Source of the DNA: Dysgonomonas sp. 521
Lineage (GTDB): Bacteria; Bacteroidota; Bacteroidia; Bacteroidales; Dysgonomonadaceae
DNA length: 39,130 nt
Direction: 5' to 3'
Assembly: GCF_010501055.1 (NCBI RefSeq)
Contig: NZ_QVMO01000035.1
Location: 1-39,130, forward strand
Numbering within the stretch: position 1 is the first letter of the stretch; each line of letters starts with the position of its first letter. The notes beneath the pieces are model-generated. The model saw nothing but the letters and a program-made list of their open reading frames with translations. It was not told the origin of the DNA and searched no databases. Made by a program: the position numbers and the translations under genes. Shown piece after piece: positions 24,708 through 33,266 of this stretch.

Positions 24708-26360
24708 ATGAAAATGAAGTATTTAGTAGGCGCATTATTAAGCTTTATGATCAGCTTGTCTGCATTTGCGCAAAATAGCCCGGGTGCAGATTACCTGAGC
24801 CTAGGCGAAACAAAACTTGCAAAAGAGTATTTTACAAAGAATACAAGTCAGAACCCTGAAGAATCTCACTATTATTTAGGAGAGATTGCTTTTAAGGAAG
24901 GTAATATGGCCGAAGCAAAGTCTCAGTATGAGCAAAGTGCAGCTGCTAATGCAGAACTTGGCTTGGGCGCGGTAGGTTTAGCTAAATTACAGTTGAAATC
25001 GAACCAGAAAGCCGGAGAAGATCAATTAAAAGAAGTTCAGAAAAAGAACAAGAAGAACTCTAAAGTCCTTTTGGCTATAGCTAACGCATATTTTGACAAT
25101 GGTCTTAAAGATAAAGCTACTTCTATGATAGCCGAAGCAAAGAAGGCTGACAACAAGTCTCCATATCCGTACATTCTGGAAGGAGATATGCTTGCTAAGG
25201 AAAACAATCCGGGCGGAGCAGCAGGTCAGTACGATCAGGCCATCTATAAAGACGCTAATTGTGTGTTGGCGTATATGAAAGGCGCTAAAGTATACGAATA
25301 TATCAACCGCAACACAGCAGCAGACCTGTTGAAGAAAGCGATCGCTATCAAACCTGAATATAAAATAGCAAACAAAGACCTTGCTGATCTTTATTACAGG
25401 GATGGTTTCTATCCTGACGCTATTGCGGCATACAAGGAATTCTTTGCAGGTGGCGATTATACTATCGATGACATTACACGCTATGCGGCATCGGAATATT
25501 TTACAAAAGGATATTCGGAAGCAAAGAGAGTGATAAGTGAAGGTCTGAAACGTGAACCTAACAACTTTGTGTTGAATCGTCTGTTGATGTATACCGAAAA
25601 TGATACAAAGAACTATAATGATGGTCTGGTTGCCGGAAATAAGTTCTTCTCGGTACCTCTGCCTTCCGATACTACTCAGTATCTTGTATCTGACTATATG
25701 GCGTATGCTAATATTCTGAGCGAAACAGGCGATAAGCAGAAATCTATAGAACAATATAAGAAGGCTATTGAACTCGACCCGAGTAAGGTTAGCCTGATTA
25801 GAGATATAGCTACTACATGTGCCAAAGATAAGATGTATGCAGAAGCAGCTAGCTATTACAAAGAGTACATCAAAATGCTCGGAGATGAAAAAACAGATGC
25901 TACAGACTATTACACATTAGGTAGCTATTACCTGTCGGCAGGAGCAAACGTGGAATCTAACACAGCATTGACCCCCGAAGAAGTTAAATCTCAATCACAG
26001 GCACTTTATAAAGAAGCAGACGCGGCCTTTGCTGTAGTTGCCGAACGCAAACCGGATAGCTATCTTGGATTCTATCAGCGCGCGCGTACTAACTATCAGA
26101 TGGACCCTGATTCTGAGCTGGGATTAGCAAAACCATTTTATGAAGAAACTGTAAAAGTTCTTTTAGCTGATCCGGAACCAAATAACAAAATCCTAATCGA
26201 AGCATACAGCTATTTGAGCTATTACTATTACCTGCAATATGATAAAGGTAAAAAAGCAGATGATAAACTGAATGTAAAAAACTATGCTGAGAAAATTTTG
26301 GAGCTTGATCCTGAAAATGGAAACGGACAGCAACTGTTTGATTGGGCCAGCGCTAAATAA
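24708..26360 (+). CDS. Exported tetratricopeptide repeat protein
   Basis: 550 residues. Signal peptide at 1-23 (ISLSAFAQ cleavage). Nearly the whole mature part is TPR units: for example LGETKLAKEYFTKNTSQNPE, GDKQKSIEQYKKAIELDPSK and AEKILELDPENGNGQQLF. A second ATG at 24714 could be the start. The protein is predicted periplasmic and would act as a scaffold. It is the last gene of the tonB cluster and lies 42 bp after the PstS-like gene; a strong terminator follows. Its partner is unknown. Confidence 0.88.
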   Translation: MKMKYLVGALLSFMISLSAFAQNSPGADYLSLGETKLAKEYFTKNTSQNPEESHYYLGEIAFKEGNMAEAKSQYEQSAAANAELGLGAVGLAKLQLKSNQKAGEDQLKEVQKKNKKNSKVLLAIANAYFDNGLKDKATSMIAEAKKADNKSPYPYILEGDMLAKENNPGGAAGQYDQAIYKDANCVLAYMKGAKVYEYINRNTAADLLKKAIAIKPEYKIANKDLADLYYRDGFYPDAIAAYKEFFAGGDYTIDDITRYAASEYFTKGYSEAKRVISEGLKREPNNFVLNRLLMYTENDTKNYNDGLVAGNKFFSVPLPSDTTQYLVSDYMAYANILSETGDKQKSIEQYKKAIELDPSKVSLIRDIATTCAKDKMYAEAASYYKEYIKMLGDEKTDATDYYTLGSYYLSAGANVESNTALTPEEVKSQSQALYKEADAAFAVVAERKPDSYLGFYQRARTNYQMDPDSELGLAKPFYEETVKVLLADPEPNNKILIEAYSYLSYYYYLQYDKGKKADDKLNVKNYAEKILELDPENGNGQQLFDWASAK

Positions 26361-26383
26361 GACTGGTATTTAACTGATATACT

Positions 26384-26420
26384 AAACCCGTACTACTTGA
26401 GTACGGGTTTATTTTTTTTA
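26384..26420 (+). terminator. Terminator of the tonB-TPR cluster
   Basis: AAACCCGTACT (26384-26394) and AGTACGGGTTT (26400-26410) form a perfect 11-bp stem with a 5-nt loop, followed by a run of T residues (26412-26419). It ends 24-60 bp after the TPR gene stop. Confidence 0.95.
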
Positions 26421-26454
26421 TAAATATTATGATTTAGTAATACAGAAAAAACTG

Positions 26455-26462
26455 TATCTTTG
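26455..26462 (+). promoter_or_regulatory. metK promoter -7 box TATCTTTG
   Basis: TATCTTTG is a perfect -7 box; TTTA at 26433-26436 is 18 bp upstream as a weak -33. The start would be near 26469, so metK has a leader of about 110 nt. A small dyad ACAG/CTGT (26443-26446 and 26453-26456) flanks the spacer. Confidence 0.65.
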
Positions 26463-26468
26463 CATCCA

Positions 26469-26580
26469 ATTAAGTGGATAGATTTGTATTGATTGCAACC
26501 ACATGAAAAAATGCTAAACCATTTTCTGCTCTGCATAATACATTCTTCCTATTATTTTTTTTTATAGTAATAAATTAATT
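26469..26580 (+). promoter_or_regulatory. metK 5' leader with SAM-I-like core words
   Basis: The 110-nt leader contains GCAACC (26495-26500) and, 12 bases later, TGCTAAACC (26512-26520). In SAM-I riboswitches GGCAACC and GGTGCTAAxTCC flank the P3 helix that builds the SAM pocket. The conserved 5' half of SAM-I (the GGAGGGACxGGCCCGATGAA part) is absent. A T-rich run (26556-26564) precedes the start codon region. It could be a degenerate or new SAM-sensing leader, or chance. Confidence 0.25.
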
Positions 26581-27849
26581 ATGAGTTATTTATTTACATC
26601 TGAATCTGTGTCGGAAGGACATCCGGATAAAGTTGCAGACCAGATTTCAGATTCTCTATTAGACGAATTTTTGGCCTATGATGCAGATTCAAAGGTCGCA
26701 TGCGAAACGTTGGTTACTACCGGACAGGTAGTATTGGCAGGAGAAGTAAAGTCGAAGGCGTATATTGATATTCCTGAGACAGCTCGCAAGGTTATTGAAC
26801 GTATAGGTTATACAAAAAGCGAATATCAGTTCGAAGCACAGTCTTGTGGCGTATTTTCAGCTATACATGAGCAGTCTGATGACATAAACAGGGGCGTTGA
26901 CGGAAAATCAGACCCGATGGATCAGGGTGCGGGAGACCAGGGCATGATGTTTGGCTATGCTACCAATGAAACTGATAACTATATGCCTCTGGCCTTGGAT
27001 TTATCACACGCGTTATTGCAGGAGTTGGCAGCTATCCGTAAAAACGAGATAGCGTTGATGCCATACCTCCGTCCCGATGCCAAATCGCAGGTGACGATCG
27101 AATATGACGACAACGGTACACCTTTAAGGATCGATACGATCGTTATTTCCACGCAGCATGATGAGTTTGCAGACGATGCTTCGATGCAGGCTAAGATAAA
27201 AGAGGATGTAATCAATATCCTTATTCCCCGTGTAAAAGAGAAGTATAAGTTCAGAGAAGATATTACGAAGCTTTTCAACGATGATATTATATATCATGTA
27301 AACCCTACGGGGCGTTTCGTTATAGGAGGCCCTCACGGAGATACCGGTCTGACAGGCCGTAAGATAATAGTAGATACCTATGGCGGCAAAGGCGCTCATG
27401 GAGGCGGAGCCTTTTCGGGTAAAGACCCGTCTAAAGTAGACCGTTCGGCAGCTTACGCGGCGCGGCATATCGCTAAAAACCTTGTTGCGGCAGGCGTTTC
27501 GTCCGAAATACTGGTACAGGTGTCGTACGCTATCGGTGTTGCCAAGCCGATGAATATCTATGTGAACACATACGGAAAGAGCACATTGGATATACCGGAT
27601 GGCGAAATAGCGAAAAAGGTGGAAAAACTGTTTGATATGCGCCCTAAAGCCATCGAACAACGTTTGAAGCTCAGGAATCCTATTTACGCCGAGACAGCCG
27701 CTTACGGACACATGGGGCGCAACCCTGAGGTTGTTGCCAAGCATTTCAGGTCTCGTTACAATCCACAGGGTATTACCCGCGAAGTGGAGCTGTTTACATG
27801 GGAGAAACTGGACTATGTGGACACCATAAAGAAAGAATTTAATTTGTGA
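26581..27849 (+). CDS. metK: S-adenosylmethionine synthetase
   Basis: 422 residues, slightly longer than the usual 385-400. Signatures: [13 protein letters not shown] at the N-terminus with the catalytic His, [12 protein letters not shown] (about 119-130; the family has GAGDQG), and [20 protein letters not shown] around 281-300, the P-loop-like block with the pyrophosphate-binding residues. The cytoplasmic enzyme makes SAM from methionine and ATP. It has its own promoter and terminator, so it is a single-gene unit. Confidence 0.98.
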   Translation: MSYLFTSESVSEGHPDKVADQISDSLLDEFLAYDADSKVACETLVTTGQVVLAGEVKSKAYIDIPETARKVIERIGYTKSEYQFEAQSCGVFSAIHEQSDDINRGVDGKSDPMDQGAGDQGMMFGYATNETDNYMPLALDLSHALLQELAAIRKNEIALMPYLRPDAKSQVTIEYDDNGTPLRIDTIVISTQHDEFADDASMQAKIKEDVINILIPRVKEKYKFREDITKLFNDDIIYHVNPTGRFVIGGPHGDTGLTGRKIIVDTYGGKGAHGGGAFSGKDPSKVDRSAAYAARHIAKNLVAAGVSSEILVQVSYAIGVAKPMNIYVNTYGKSTLDIPDGEIAKKVEKLFDMRPKAIEQRLKLRNPIYAETAAYGHMGRNPEVVAKHFRSRYNPQGITREVELFTWEKLDYVDTIKKEFNL

Positions 27850-27861
27850 AGATAATATACT

Positions 27862-27904
27862 GCACATACTTGGTTTGCCGATCAGGTATGTGCGGTTTTT
27901 TTTT
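27862..27904 (+). terminator. metK terminator
   Basis: GCACATACTTG (27862-27872) pairs with CAGGTATGTGC (27883-27893) over 11 bp with one wobble, loop of 10 nt, then a T-run to 27904. The DUF4271 frame opens 15 bp later. Confidence 0.93.
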
Positions 27905-27918
27905 AACAGTTCTGTATT

Positions 27919-28797
27919 TTGGTAAGGGATACAATATCATATTTTAGTGTTATTGGAGATAGTGTCGCAACACAGGATACTATATCCCGTCATACCTTTT
28001 CATTCGATCCTGTCAAAGGAGAGATTGTGGATGCTACAACATCGCAGATGAATGCATCTACAGAACACAATCCCGATGATATAGTAAGACATTCCGGCGA
28101 GCGCCTGCCGTTCAATCTGGAGCAGACAGACGGTATTTTTTGCCTGTTGGTTATATGCATACTTTTCTTTGCGCATATTTACAATGGGGGCGTATCTTTT
28201 CTGAAAGAGAATATTGCATATTTGTTTTCGCCTCAAAAGGCTTCACGGCTGCATAACCAGACTACGGTAAAGGAAACGATATATAGTTATTTTCTTGTGT
28301 TTCAGGCTGTCGCGCTTATCGCAATATGTATTTATGATATATTCATCGATTTTGAGACACCGGGGCAAAGTAACGGAAGGCCATTTGTTACAATTATAAC
28401 CTTTATCGTTATTATAGCCTTATTCCTGGGCATAAAAGATGTTGTTTACAAGATTATAGGATATATTTTCAACCAGCAGAAGACTATGGACCTTTGGCGC
28501 AAGACATATATGGTATCGGTCGAAATACTGGGTATTATTTATTTCATACCCACATTATTTCTGATTTATTCCAGTTACTACCATACGCAGATATTCTGTT
28601 TTATGCTGATATTGTTTCTTATCGTTCAAATAACACTTTTTTACCAAATAATAGTCTTTTTTATCAATCAAAAATTTAACTTTTTGTATTTGATTGCCTA
28701 CCTTTGCACCTTTGAAATATTACCATATATATTTTTATCAACAGCATTGATCTATTTATATAGAACCGACGTTTTTAACACATTATTATGGCTTTAA
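27919..28797 (+). CDS. DUF4271 family membrane protein
   Basis: 292 residues, with a soluble N-terminus (about 1-70) and six to seven hydrophobic helices from about residue 73 to the end (GIFCLLVICILFFAHIYNGG first). I recognise the DUF4271 pattern and the usual neighbour hemD. Function is unknown. The start is odd: the open frame begins with a TTG at 27919 and has no upstream ATG before a stop at 27904-27906; the first ATG is residue 43 (28045), which would remove part of the soluble region but none of the helices. The stop overlaps hemD by 10 bp, so the two are probably co-transcribed. Confidence 0.75.
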   Translation: MVRDTISYFSVIGDSVATQDTISRHTFSFDPVKGEIVDATTSQMNASTEHNPDDIVRHSGERLPFNLEQTDGIFCLLVICILFFAHIYNGGVSFLKENIAYLFSPQKASRLHNQTTVKETIYSYFLVFQAVALIAICIYDIFIDFETPGQSNGRPFVTIITFIVIIALFLGIKDVVYKIIGYIFNQQKTMDLWRKTYMVSVEILGIIYFIPTLFLIYSSYYHTQIFCFMLILFLIVQITLFYQIIVFFINQKFNFLYLIAYLCTFEILPYIFLSTALIYLYRTDVFNTLLWL

Positions 28798-29546
28798 AAG
28801 TAAAAAAAATATTGATTTCGCAGCCTGCCCCGGCAACAGACAAATCGCCATACTTTGATATTGCCGAAAAATATCATTTACAGATGGATTTTCGTCCTTT
28901 TATACGGGTAGATGGGCTCGATGCAAGAGAATTCAGACAGCAAAGGATTAATATACATGATTATACAGCAATCGTTTTTACGGCTAAAATTGCTATAGAC
29001 CATTTCTTCTCTTTGTGTGAAGAGTTAAGGATAGCGATGCCGGAAACAATGAAGTATTTTTGTATATCCGAAGCTGTCGCCCTGTATCTGCAAAAATATA
29101 TCGTTTACCGTAAGCGGAAAATATTTTTCAGCACAACAGGCAAAATGGATGGCTTGGCAACTGCCCTGACAAAACATAATAAGGAAAAATTTATTGTTCC
29201 TGTATCGGATGTTCATTCAGAAGACCTTACAGCTATTCTGGACGAGAAGAAAGTAGATTATACAAAATCTGTCATGTATCGTACCGTAAGTAACGATATC
29301 ACAGAAGCAGAGATACTTTCTTACGATATGCTGATATTTTTCAGTCCGGCGGGAATCGTATCGTTGTTTAAGAATGCTCCGAATTACAAGCAGGGAGAAC
29401 AGGCTATAGGTTGCTTTGGAGCATCCACTGCAAAGGCAGTGCGTGATGCAGATCTGAGGCTCGACTGTGAAGCCCCGCTGCCGGGTATTTCTTCAATGAC
29501 TGCTGCCTTAGAGGCATTTATTAAAGCAAACCAAAAAGCGAAATAA
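28788..29546 (+). CDS. hemD: Uroporphyrinogen-III synthase
   Basis: 252 residues in the HemD fold. The family is poorly conserved; the match is to the Bacteroidetes form: KILISQPAPATDKSPYFDIA at the N-terminus, AIVFTAKIAIDHFF (the 'FTSxxAV' strand-turn), a central VPVSDVHSEDLTAIL, and DMLIFFSPAGIVSLFKNAPN (the 'FTSpsgv' block), then GCFGASTAKAV. It closes and inverts ring D of hydroxymethylbilane to uroporphyrinogen III in heme synthesis. It overlaps the DUF4271 stop, and is closed by the terminator at 29566-29596. Confidence 0.88.
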   Translation: MALKVKKILISQPAPATDKSPYFDIAEKYHLQMDFRPFIRVDGLDAREFRQQRINIHDYTAIVFTAKIAIDHFFSLCEELRIAMPETMKYFCISEAVALYLQKYIVYRKRKIFFSTTGKMDGLATALTKHNKEKFIVPVSDVHSEDLTAILDEKKVDYTKSVMYRTVSNDITEAEILSYDMLIFFSPAGIVSLFKNAPNYKQGEQAIGCFGASTAKAVRDADLRLDCEAPLPGISSMTAALEAFIKANQKAK

Positions 29547-29565
29547 GCTCAAAAAATAGACAAGG

Positions 29566-29596
29566 AAAAGCTTAACTGTATTGTTAAGCTTTTTTT
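29566..29596 (+). terminator. hemD terminator
   Basis: AAAAGCTTAAC (29566-29576) and GTTAAGCTTTT (29583-29593) form a perfect 11-bp stem with a 6-nt loop and a T-run. It lies 20 bp after the hemD stop and 13 bp before the next gene, whose promoter is therefore not obvious. Confidence 0.93.
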
Positions 29597-29608
29597 ATAT
29601 CGTATCGT

Positions 29609-30307
29609 ATGGTCATTATAGATAAAGATTTAGGCGAGATAAGGCTTGTGATGAATAAGCAGGCCAGGCGCATCATTGTCAGGCGCAAAGACGACTACCT
29701 GCAACTTACATATCCGCCGTCGGTGAGCCTGTCGTATATCGAAAAGACCATTGAGGAAATGAAGCCCCGCCTGAAATCACTGAAGGAAAGAAAACCGGAG
29801 CGGATGGTTTTTACTCCTCAGGCTGAATTTTCTACGTTTAGTTTCCGTTTGCAAATCGTAGCTAGCCCGTCAACACATAATTATTATGTAAACCTGAAGG
29901 ACGGCATATTGTCCATATCCTGCCCTATAGGCACAAACTATGAAGATGAATCCGTACAGGCTACGATACGTAATCTGATAGAGAAAGCCCTCCGCTACGA
30001 AGCCAACAGGCTTTTCCCGTCAAAAGTCAAGTCATTGGCAGAGCAGTATGGCTTTAAGTACACAGGGGTGAAAATAAATAAAAGCCGCACCCGCTGGGGG
30101 AGTTGTTCCTCAAAGAAAAGCATAAACCTCTCATATTACTGCATGCTTTTGCCGGAGCATCTTGCCGACTTTGTCATCCTCCATGAATTATGCCATACCA
30201 TAGAGATGAATCATGGCGACCGCTTTTGGCTATTACTGGATAAAGTATCCGGTAACAGGGCACAGGAGTTGACCAAAGAGCTTAAAGCCTTTAAAACAAT
30301 ACTCTAA
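29609..30307 (+). CDS. YgjP-like (M48/SprT-related) zinc metallopeptidase
   Basis: 232 residues. The zinc site HELCHTIEMNH (about residues 193-203) has the HExxH...H layout. RTRWGSCSSKKSINLSYYCM before it (about 160-180) is a hallmark of the YgjP family, RWGSCS. The N-terminal half contains the beta-rich region of the family. The enzyme is predicted cytoplasmic without signal peptide; the natural substrate is unknown. Starts 13 bp after the hemD terminator. Confidence 0.93.
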   Translation: MVIIDKDLGEIRLVMNKQARRIIVRRKDDYLQLTYPPSVSLSYIEKTIEEMKPRLKSLKERKPERMVFTPQAEFSTFSFRLQIVASPSTHNYYVNLKDGILSISCPIGTNYEDESVQATIRNLIEKALRYEANRLFPSKVKSLAEQYGFKYTGVKINKSRTRWGSCSSKKSINLSYYCMLLPEHLADFVILHELCHTIEMNHGDRFWLLLDKVSGNRAQELTKELKAFKTIL

Positions 30308-30463
30308 CCAGACAGACAATATGGCAAGCCCCAATATTATTAAATTAAGGATTGCAGGCTTGTATATTTAGGACTGGAGGCCGGTCTTATTTCAAACGCC
30401 TTGAAGCCGGAACATGTGAGTATGGAGCAGGCGCGCTGAAAGCACAGGTCAATGATGAGGCTG

Positions 30464-30481
30464 AAAACAGTTTTCTGTTTT
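30464..30481. terminator. Weak hairpin between ygjP-like gene and cdd
   Basis: AAAACAG (30464-30470) and CTGTTTT (30475-30481) form a 7-bp stem with a 4-nt loop and T residues on the plus side. It may terminate the plus-strand gene, though it stands 150 bp after it, or cdd on the minus strand. The region 30308-30498 carries no gene. Confidence 0.35.
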
Positions 30482-30498
30482 TCTTGCCTAACAGTTTC

Positions 30499-30981
30499 TT
30501 AGTCAAACAGAGATTCTTTCCCGAAACCTACAGGGAGCAAGGCCTTGGCCGATTCTAACTCGTATATTTTATTATCCCCGTACAAAATCACTTTCATAGG
30601 GCTGCCGTACCTGTTCTCTGTTTCCAGCAATACCTGCCTGCATCCGCCACACGGGCTGCACGGGTTTGCGGTAAATTCCCCGTCATGGCAGGCAGCTACA
30701 GCTATTGCCTCCACGGCAGTGTCAGGGTATTGCGCATTGGCATGGAATACTGTTACCCTTTCGGCACACAGCCCCGATGGATAGGCGGCATTTTCCTGAT
30801 TGCTTCCGGTAACTATTTCCCCATTCGAGAGTAGTGCCGCAGCGCCCACATAGAACTCAGAATAAGGGGCATACGCGGTTTTTGTTGCCGATTTAGCTTC
30901 GATTATAAGTTTTTTTATGTTTTCGGGGGCTTCTTCAAAGGTGTAAACAAGTATCTTTGTTGTTAAATTTAAACTTTCCAT
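30499..30981 (-). CDS. cdd: Cytidine deaminase
   Basis: 160 residues. The zinc site is fully present: CAERV (the Cys of the first ligand and the catalytic Glu) in AYPSGLCAERV, and PCSPCGGCRQ for the two other Cys ligands. VGAALLS and GSNQENAAYPSG contact the ribose. It deaminates cytidine and deoxycytidine to uridine in pyrimidine salvage. The gene is convergent with the metallopeptidase gene. MITE copy B begins just upstream. Confidence 0.96.
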   Translation of the reverse strand: MESLNLTTKILVYTFEEAPENIKKLIIEAKSATKTAYAPYSEFYVGAAALLSNGEIVTGSNQENAAYPSGLCAERVTVFHANAQYPDTAVEAIAVAACHDGEFTANPCSPCGGCRQVLLETENRYGSPMKVILYGDNKIYELESAKALLPVGFGKESLFD

Positions 30982-31012
30982 ATTTATTGATGTTATATAG
31001 TAGTAAGAAAAT

Positions 31013-31190
31013 TTAATAACTGTTTAAATTTTATTCGTTCAAATTTTTAGAGATGCTTTTTTACATACGCTTCGCTCCTGTGACCGCTGGTTGAGTTGAG
31101 AGAAAGTAAAAAACAGCCGAAAACAGACTAAAAATGAACGAAGAAAAAGGTATAATAAAATATTCGTATAAAATTTAAACAGTTACTTAA
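31013..31190. repeat. MITE-like element, copy B (about 178 bp)
   Basis: The ends TTAATAACTGTTTAAATTTT.. (31013 on) and ..TTTAAACAGTTACTTAA (to 31190) are inverted repeats with about 24 of 26 matching positions. TTAA stands at both outer edges. The interior has no ORF and shares blocks (for example ATCT-TAAAAAT near one end, TTTTTAG-GT-TTTTC..TTTTTTACT in the middle) with copy A when one copy is reversed. It fills the gap between cdd and the glucosaminidase gene and separates both from their upstream regions. Confidence 0.75.
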
Positions 31191-31276
31191 TATAAGGAAA
31201 TCTAATAATAATTAACGACTGTTATTATACTTACAAAACAATGAATGGGTCTGTGACCTCAAAATATTTTAAATAT

Positions 31277-32191
31277 ATGAAAAAAGCGAATAGCTCAGGT
31301 ATATCTTGCAAACTTATTATTCTTTCTGTGTTCATTTTTCTATCCACAGCCTTGGCATATTCTCAGGCAAAACGAAACAAAGTATATAATGACTATATCG
31401 ATACATACAAGGAAATCGCTATAGACCACATGAAGAAATATCAAATCCCGGCCAGTATAACCCTTGCTCAGGGCCTGCTCGAATCGGGTGCGGGCAAAAG
31501 CACCCTGACCCAAAACTCCAATAACCATTTTGGTATCAAGTGCCATAACGACTGGACAGGGGAAAAGGTCTATCATGCTGACGATAAGCCCGACGATTGT
31601 TTCCGCAAATATAAAAAAGCGGAAGATTCGTTCGACGACCACTCGCGTTTCCTTGTAGATAAACCCCGGTACAAGAACCTTTTCTCCCTGAAAATTACCG
31701 ACTATCGCGGATGGGCAAAAGGCTTGCAACAGTCAGGCTACGCGACCGACAAAGCCTATGCCAACAAATTGATAAAACTGATAGAAGACTATGAGCTATA
31801 TCAGCATGATAAGAAAGGGAATATAAAGAATACTGTAGAGACAAAGGAGTATAGCCATACCCCATATAAGACTCACAACCTGATTTATATAGTAGCCGAA
31901 GATGGCGACACATTTGAAGACATCGCAGAAGAATTTGGCTTTAAGGTGAAAGATTTATACAAATTCAACGAAGTACCCGAAGGTTATCCGCTGAAAGCCG
32001 GGGATCTGGTTTATTTTGAGAAAAAGAAATCCAAGGCAGACATACCTTACTACGAACATGAAGTACAGGTAGGCGAATCTATGTACAGCATCTCACAGCT
32101 GTATGGTGTCAAGGTAAAGAATCTTTATAAAATAAATAAAAAAGACTTCGAATACGTTCCGGTAGAAGGCGACGTTTTAAAACTAAGATAA
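31277..32191 (+). CDS. Exported glucosaminidase with two LysM repeats
   Basis: About 304 residues from the ATG at 31277 (MKKANSSG; the ATG at 31241 adds 12 residues before the same signal sequence). Signal peptide to about residue 31 (LSTALAYSQ). The catalytic GH73/FlgJ-type domain covers about 35-165: ITLAQGLLESGAGKSTLTQ carries the catalytic Glu, followed by SNNHFGIKC and the 'DCFRKYKKAEDSFDDHSRFL' block. Two LysM repeats follow (about 208-256 and 262-304) for peptidoglycan binding. It would cut glycan strands of peptidoglycan during growth or division. Confidence 0.92.
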   Translation: MKKANSSGISCKLIILSVFIFLSTALAYSQAKRNKVYNDYIDTYKEIAIDHMKKYQIPASITLAQGLLESGAGKSTLTQNSNNHFGIKCHNDWTGEKVYHADDKPDDCFRKYKKAEDSFDDHSRFLVDKPRYKNLFSLKITDYRGWAKGLQQSGYATDKAYANKLIKLIEDYELYQHDKKGNIKNTVETKEYSHTPYKTHNLIYIVAEDGDTFEDIAEEFGFKVKDLYKFNEVPEGYPLKAGDLVYFEKKKSKADIPYYEHEVQVGESMYSISQLYGVKVKNLYKINKKDFEYVPVEGDVLKLR

Positions 32192-32223
32192 TCGATACAA
32201 AATACACAAATTTTAAATTATTA

Positions 32224-33132
32224 ATGATGAAACATTTATTAGTGACTCTTATTCTTGCGGGTTCATTCCTGTCAGTATGTGCTCAAACTGAGATTAAAGT
32301 CGAGAAAGATACGCTAAAGGATGGAAAATTCTATCTGAATGGCGTGACAGGCTTTAACCTGTCTCAGGTAGCCCTTAGCAACTGGTCGGCCGGGGGCGAA
32401 AGTTCGTATGCAGGAAATATTTATCTGAACGGAACTCTCGTTCGTAAAAGCGGCAACTGGCTTTGGGCAAACGCTTTGGCTCTTGATTATGGATTGACGC
32501 GGACTGAAACTCAGGGTACGCAGAAAGTAAGCGACAAGATAGATTTCACCACCCAGCTAGGATATACTACCAACAATAAATGGTATTATACCATTATGGG
32601 GGATTTCAAAACCCAGTTTTATAAAGGATACAACTATCCGGATAAAGAAAATTATATTTCTAAGTTTATGGCACCCGGATATTCGAATATCTCCTTAGGG
32701 ATGGAATACCGTCCCAATGAGAGTTATTCGGTTTATTTTTCTCCTGTTGCCGGTAAATTGACATTCGTACAGGATGATTATTTGTCAGACCTGGGCGCTT
32801 TTGGAGTAGATCCGGGAGACAAATTCAGAGCCGAACTGGGTATGTACCTCAAAGCCCGTGCGCAGAAGACTCTGATGGAAAACGTCACCGCTATTACATC
32901 TGTCGACTTCTTTACGGCATACGACAAATCGTTCGGTAATATTGATGTAAACTGGGATTTGCTTATAAACATGAAGATAAATAAATTCTTGTCTGCGTCC
33001 ATCAACACCACCCTTAAGTATGACGATGACGTGAAGGTACTTAAAACTGCCGAGGATGGTACGGAGATAAAGAAAGGGCCGAAAGTGCAATTCAAAGAAA
33101 TGTTAGGCATCGGGGTAGCATACAGCTTCTGA
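32224..33132 (+). CDS. DUF3078 family outer-membrane-type protein
   Basis: 302 residues. Signal peptide to about 21 (SFLSVCAQ). The mature part has the DUF3078 opening GVTGFNLSQVALSNWSAGGE followed by repeated amphipathic strands (YAGNIYLNGTLVRKSGNWLW etc.) and ends with an aromatic strand (GIGVAYSF), typical for a small outer-membrane barrel. No ligand is known. It lies 32 bp after the glucosaminidase stop and could be co-transcribed with it. The terminator at 33160-33196 follows. Confidence 0.9.
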   Translation: MMKHLLVTLILAGSFLSVCAQTEIKVEKDTLKDGKFYLNGVTGFNLSQVALSNWSAGGESSYAGNIYLNGTLVRKSGNWLWANALALDYGLTRTETQGTQKVSDKIDFTTQLGYTTNNKWYYTIMGDFKTQFYKGYNYPDKENYISKFMAPGYSNISLGMEYRPNESYSVYFSPVAGKLTFVQDDYLSDLGAFGVDPGDKFRAELGMYLKARAQKTLMENVTAITSVDFFTAYDKSFGNIDVNWDLLINMKINKFLSASINTTLKYDDDVKVLKTAEDGTEIKKGPKVQFKEMLGIGVAYSF

Positions 33133-33159
33133 TTTCCGGGCTAACAGTTAACATATCTG

Positions 33160-33196
33160 AAAATGGTATCAATGTAGAGTTGATGCCATTTTTTTT
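33160..33196 (+). terminator. Terminator after the DUF3078 gene
   Basis: AAAATGGTATCAA (33160-33172) pairs with TTGATGCCATTTT (33180-33192), 13 bp with one wobble and a 7-nt loop, then T residues. It also shows that an open frame starting at 33180 is not the true start of the next gene. Confidence 0.92.
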
Positions 33197-33266
33197 ATTA
33201 CAAAATCTTATTGACTTGTTTCTGAATTTATACTACTTTTATAGTGTAAACAATAATGCGAATACA

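Noticed and set aside
26469..26580. A genuine SAM-I riboswitch upstream of metK
   Set aside because: Two core words are present, but the 5' half of the consensus and a convincing P1/P2 stem are missing; kept only as a low-confidence leader.
30352..30558. A small plus-strand gene between the metallopeptidase and cdd
   Set aside because: It runs into the end of cdd on the other strand, has no recognised domain and shows no start signal.
33180..33266. An N-terminal extension of the DUF4468 fusion protein
   Set aside because: It begins inside the terminator stem of the preceding gene and lies before a normal signal peptide.
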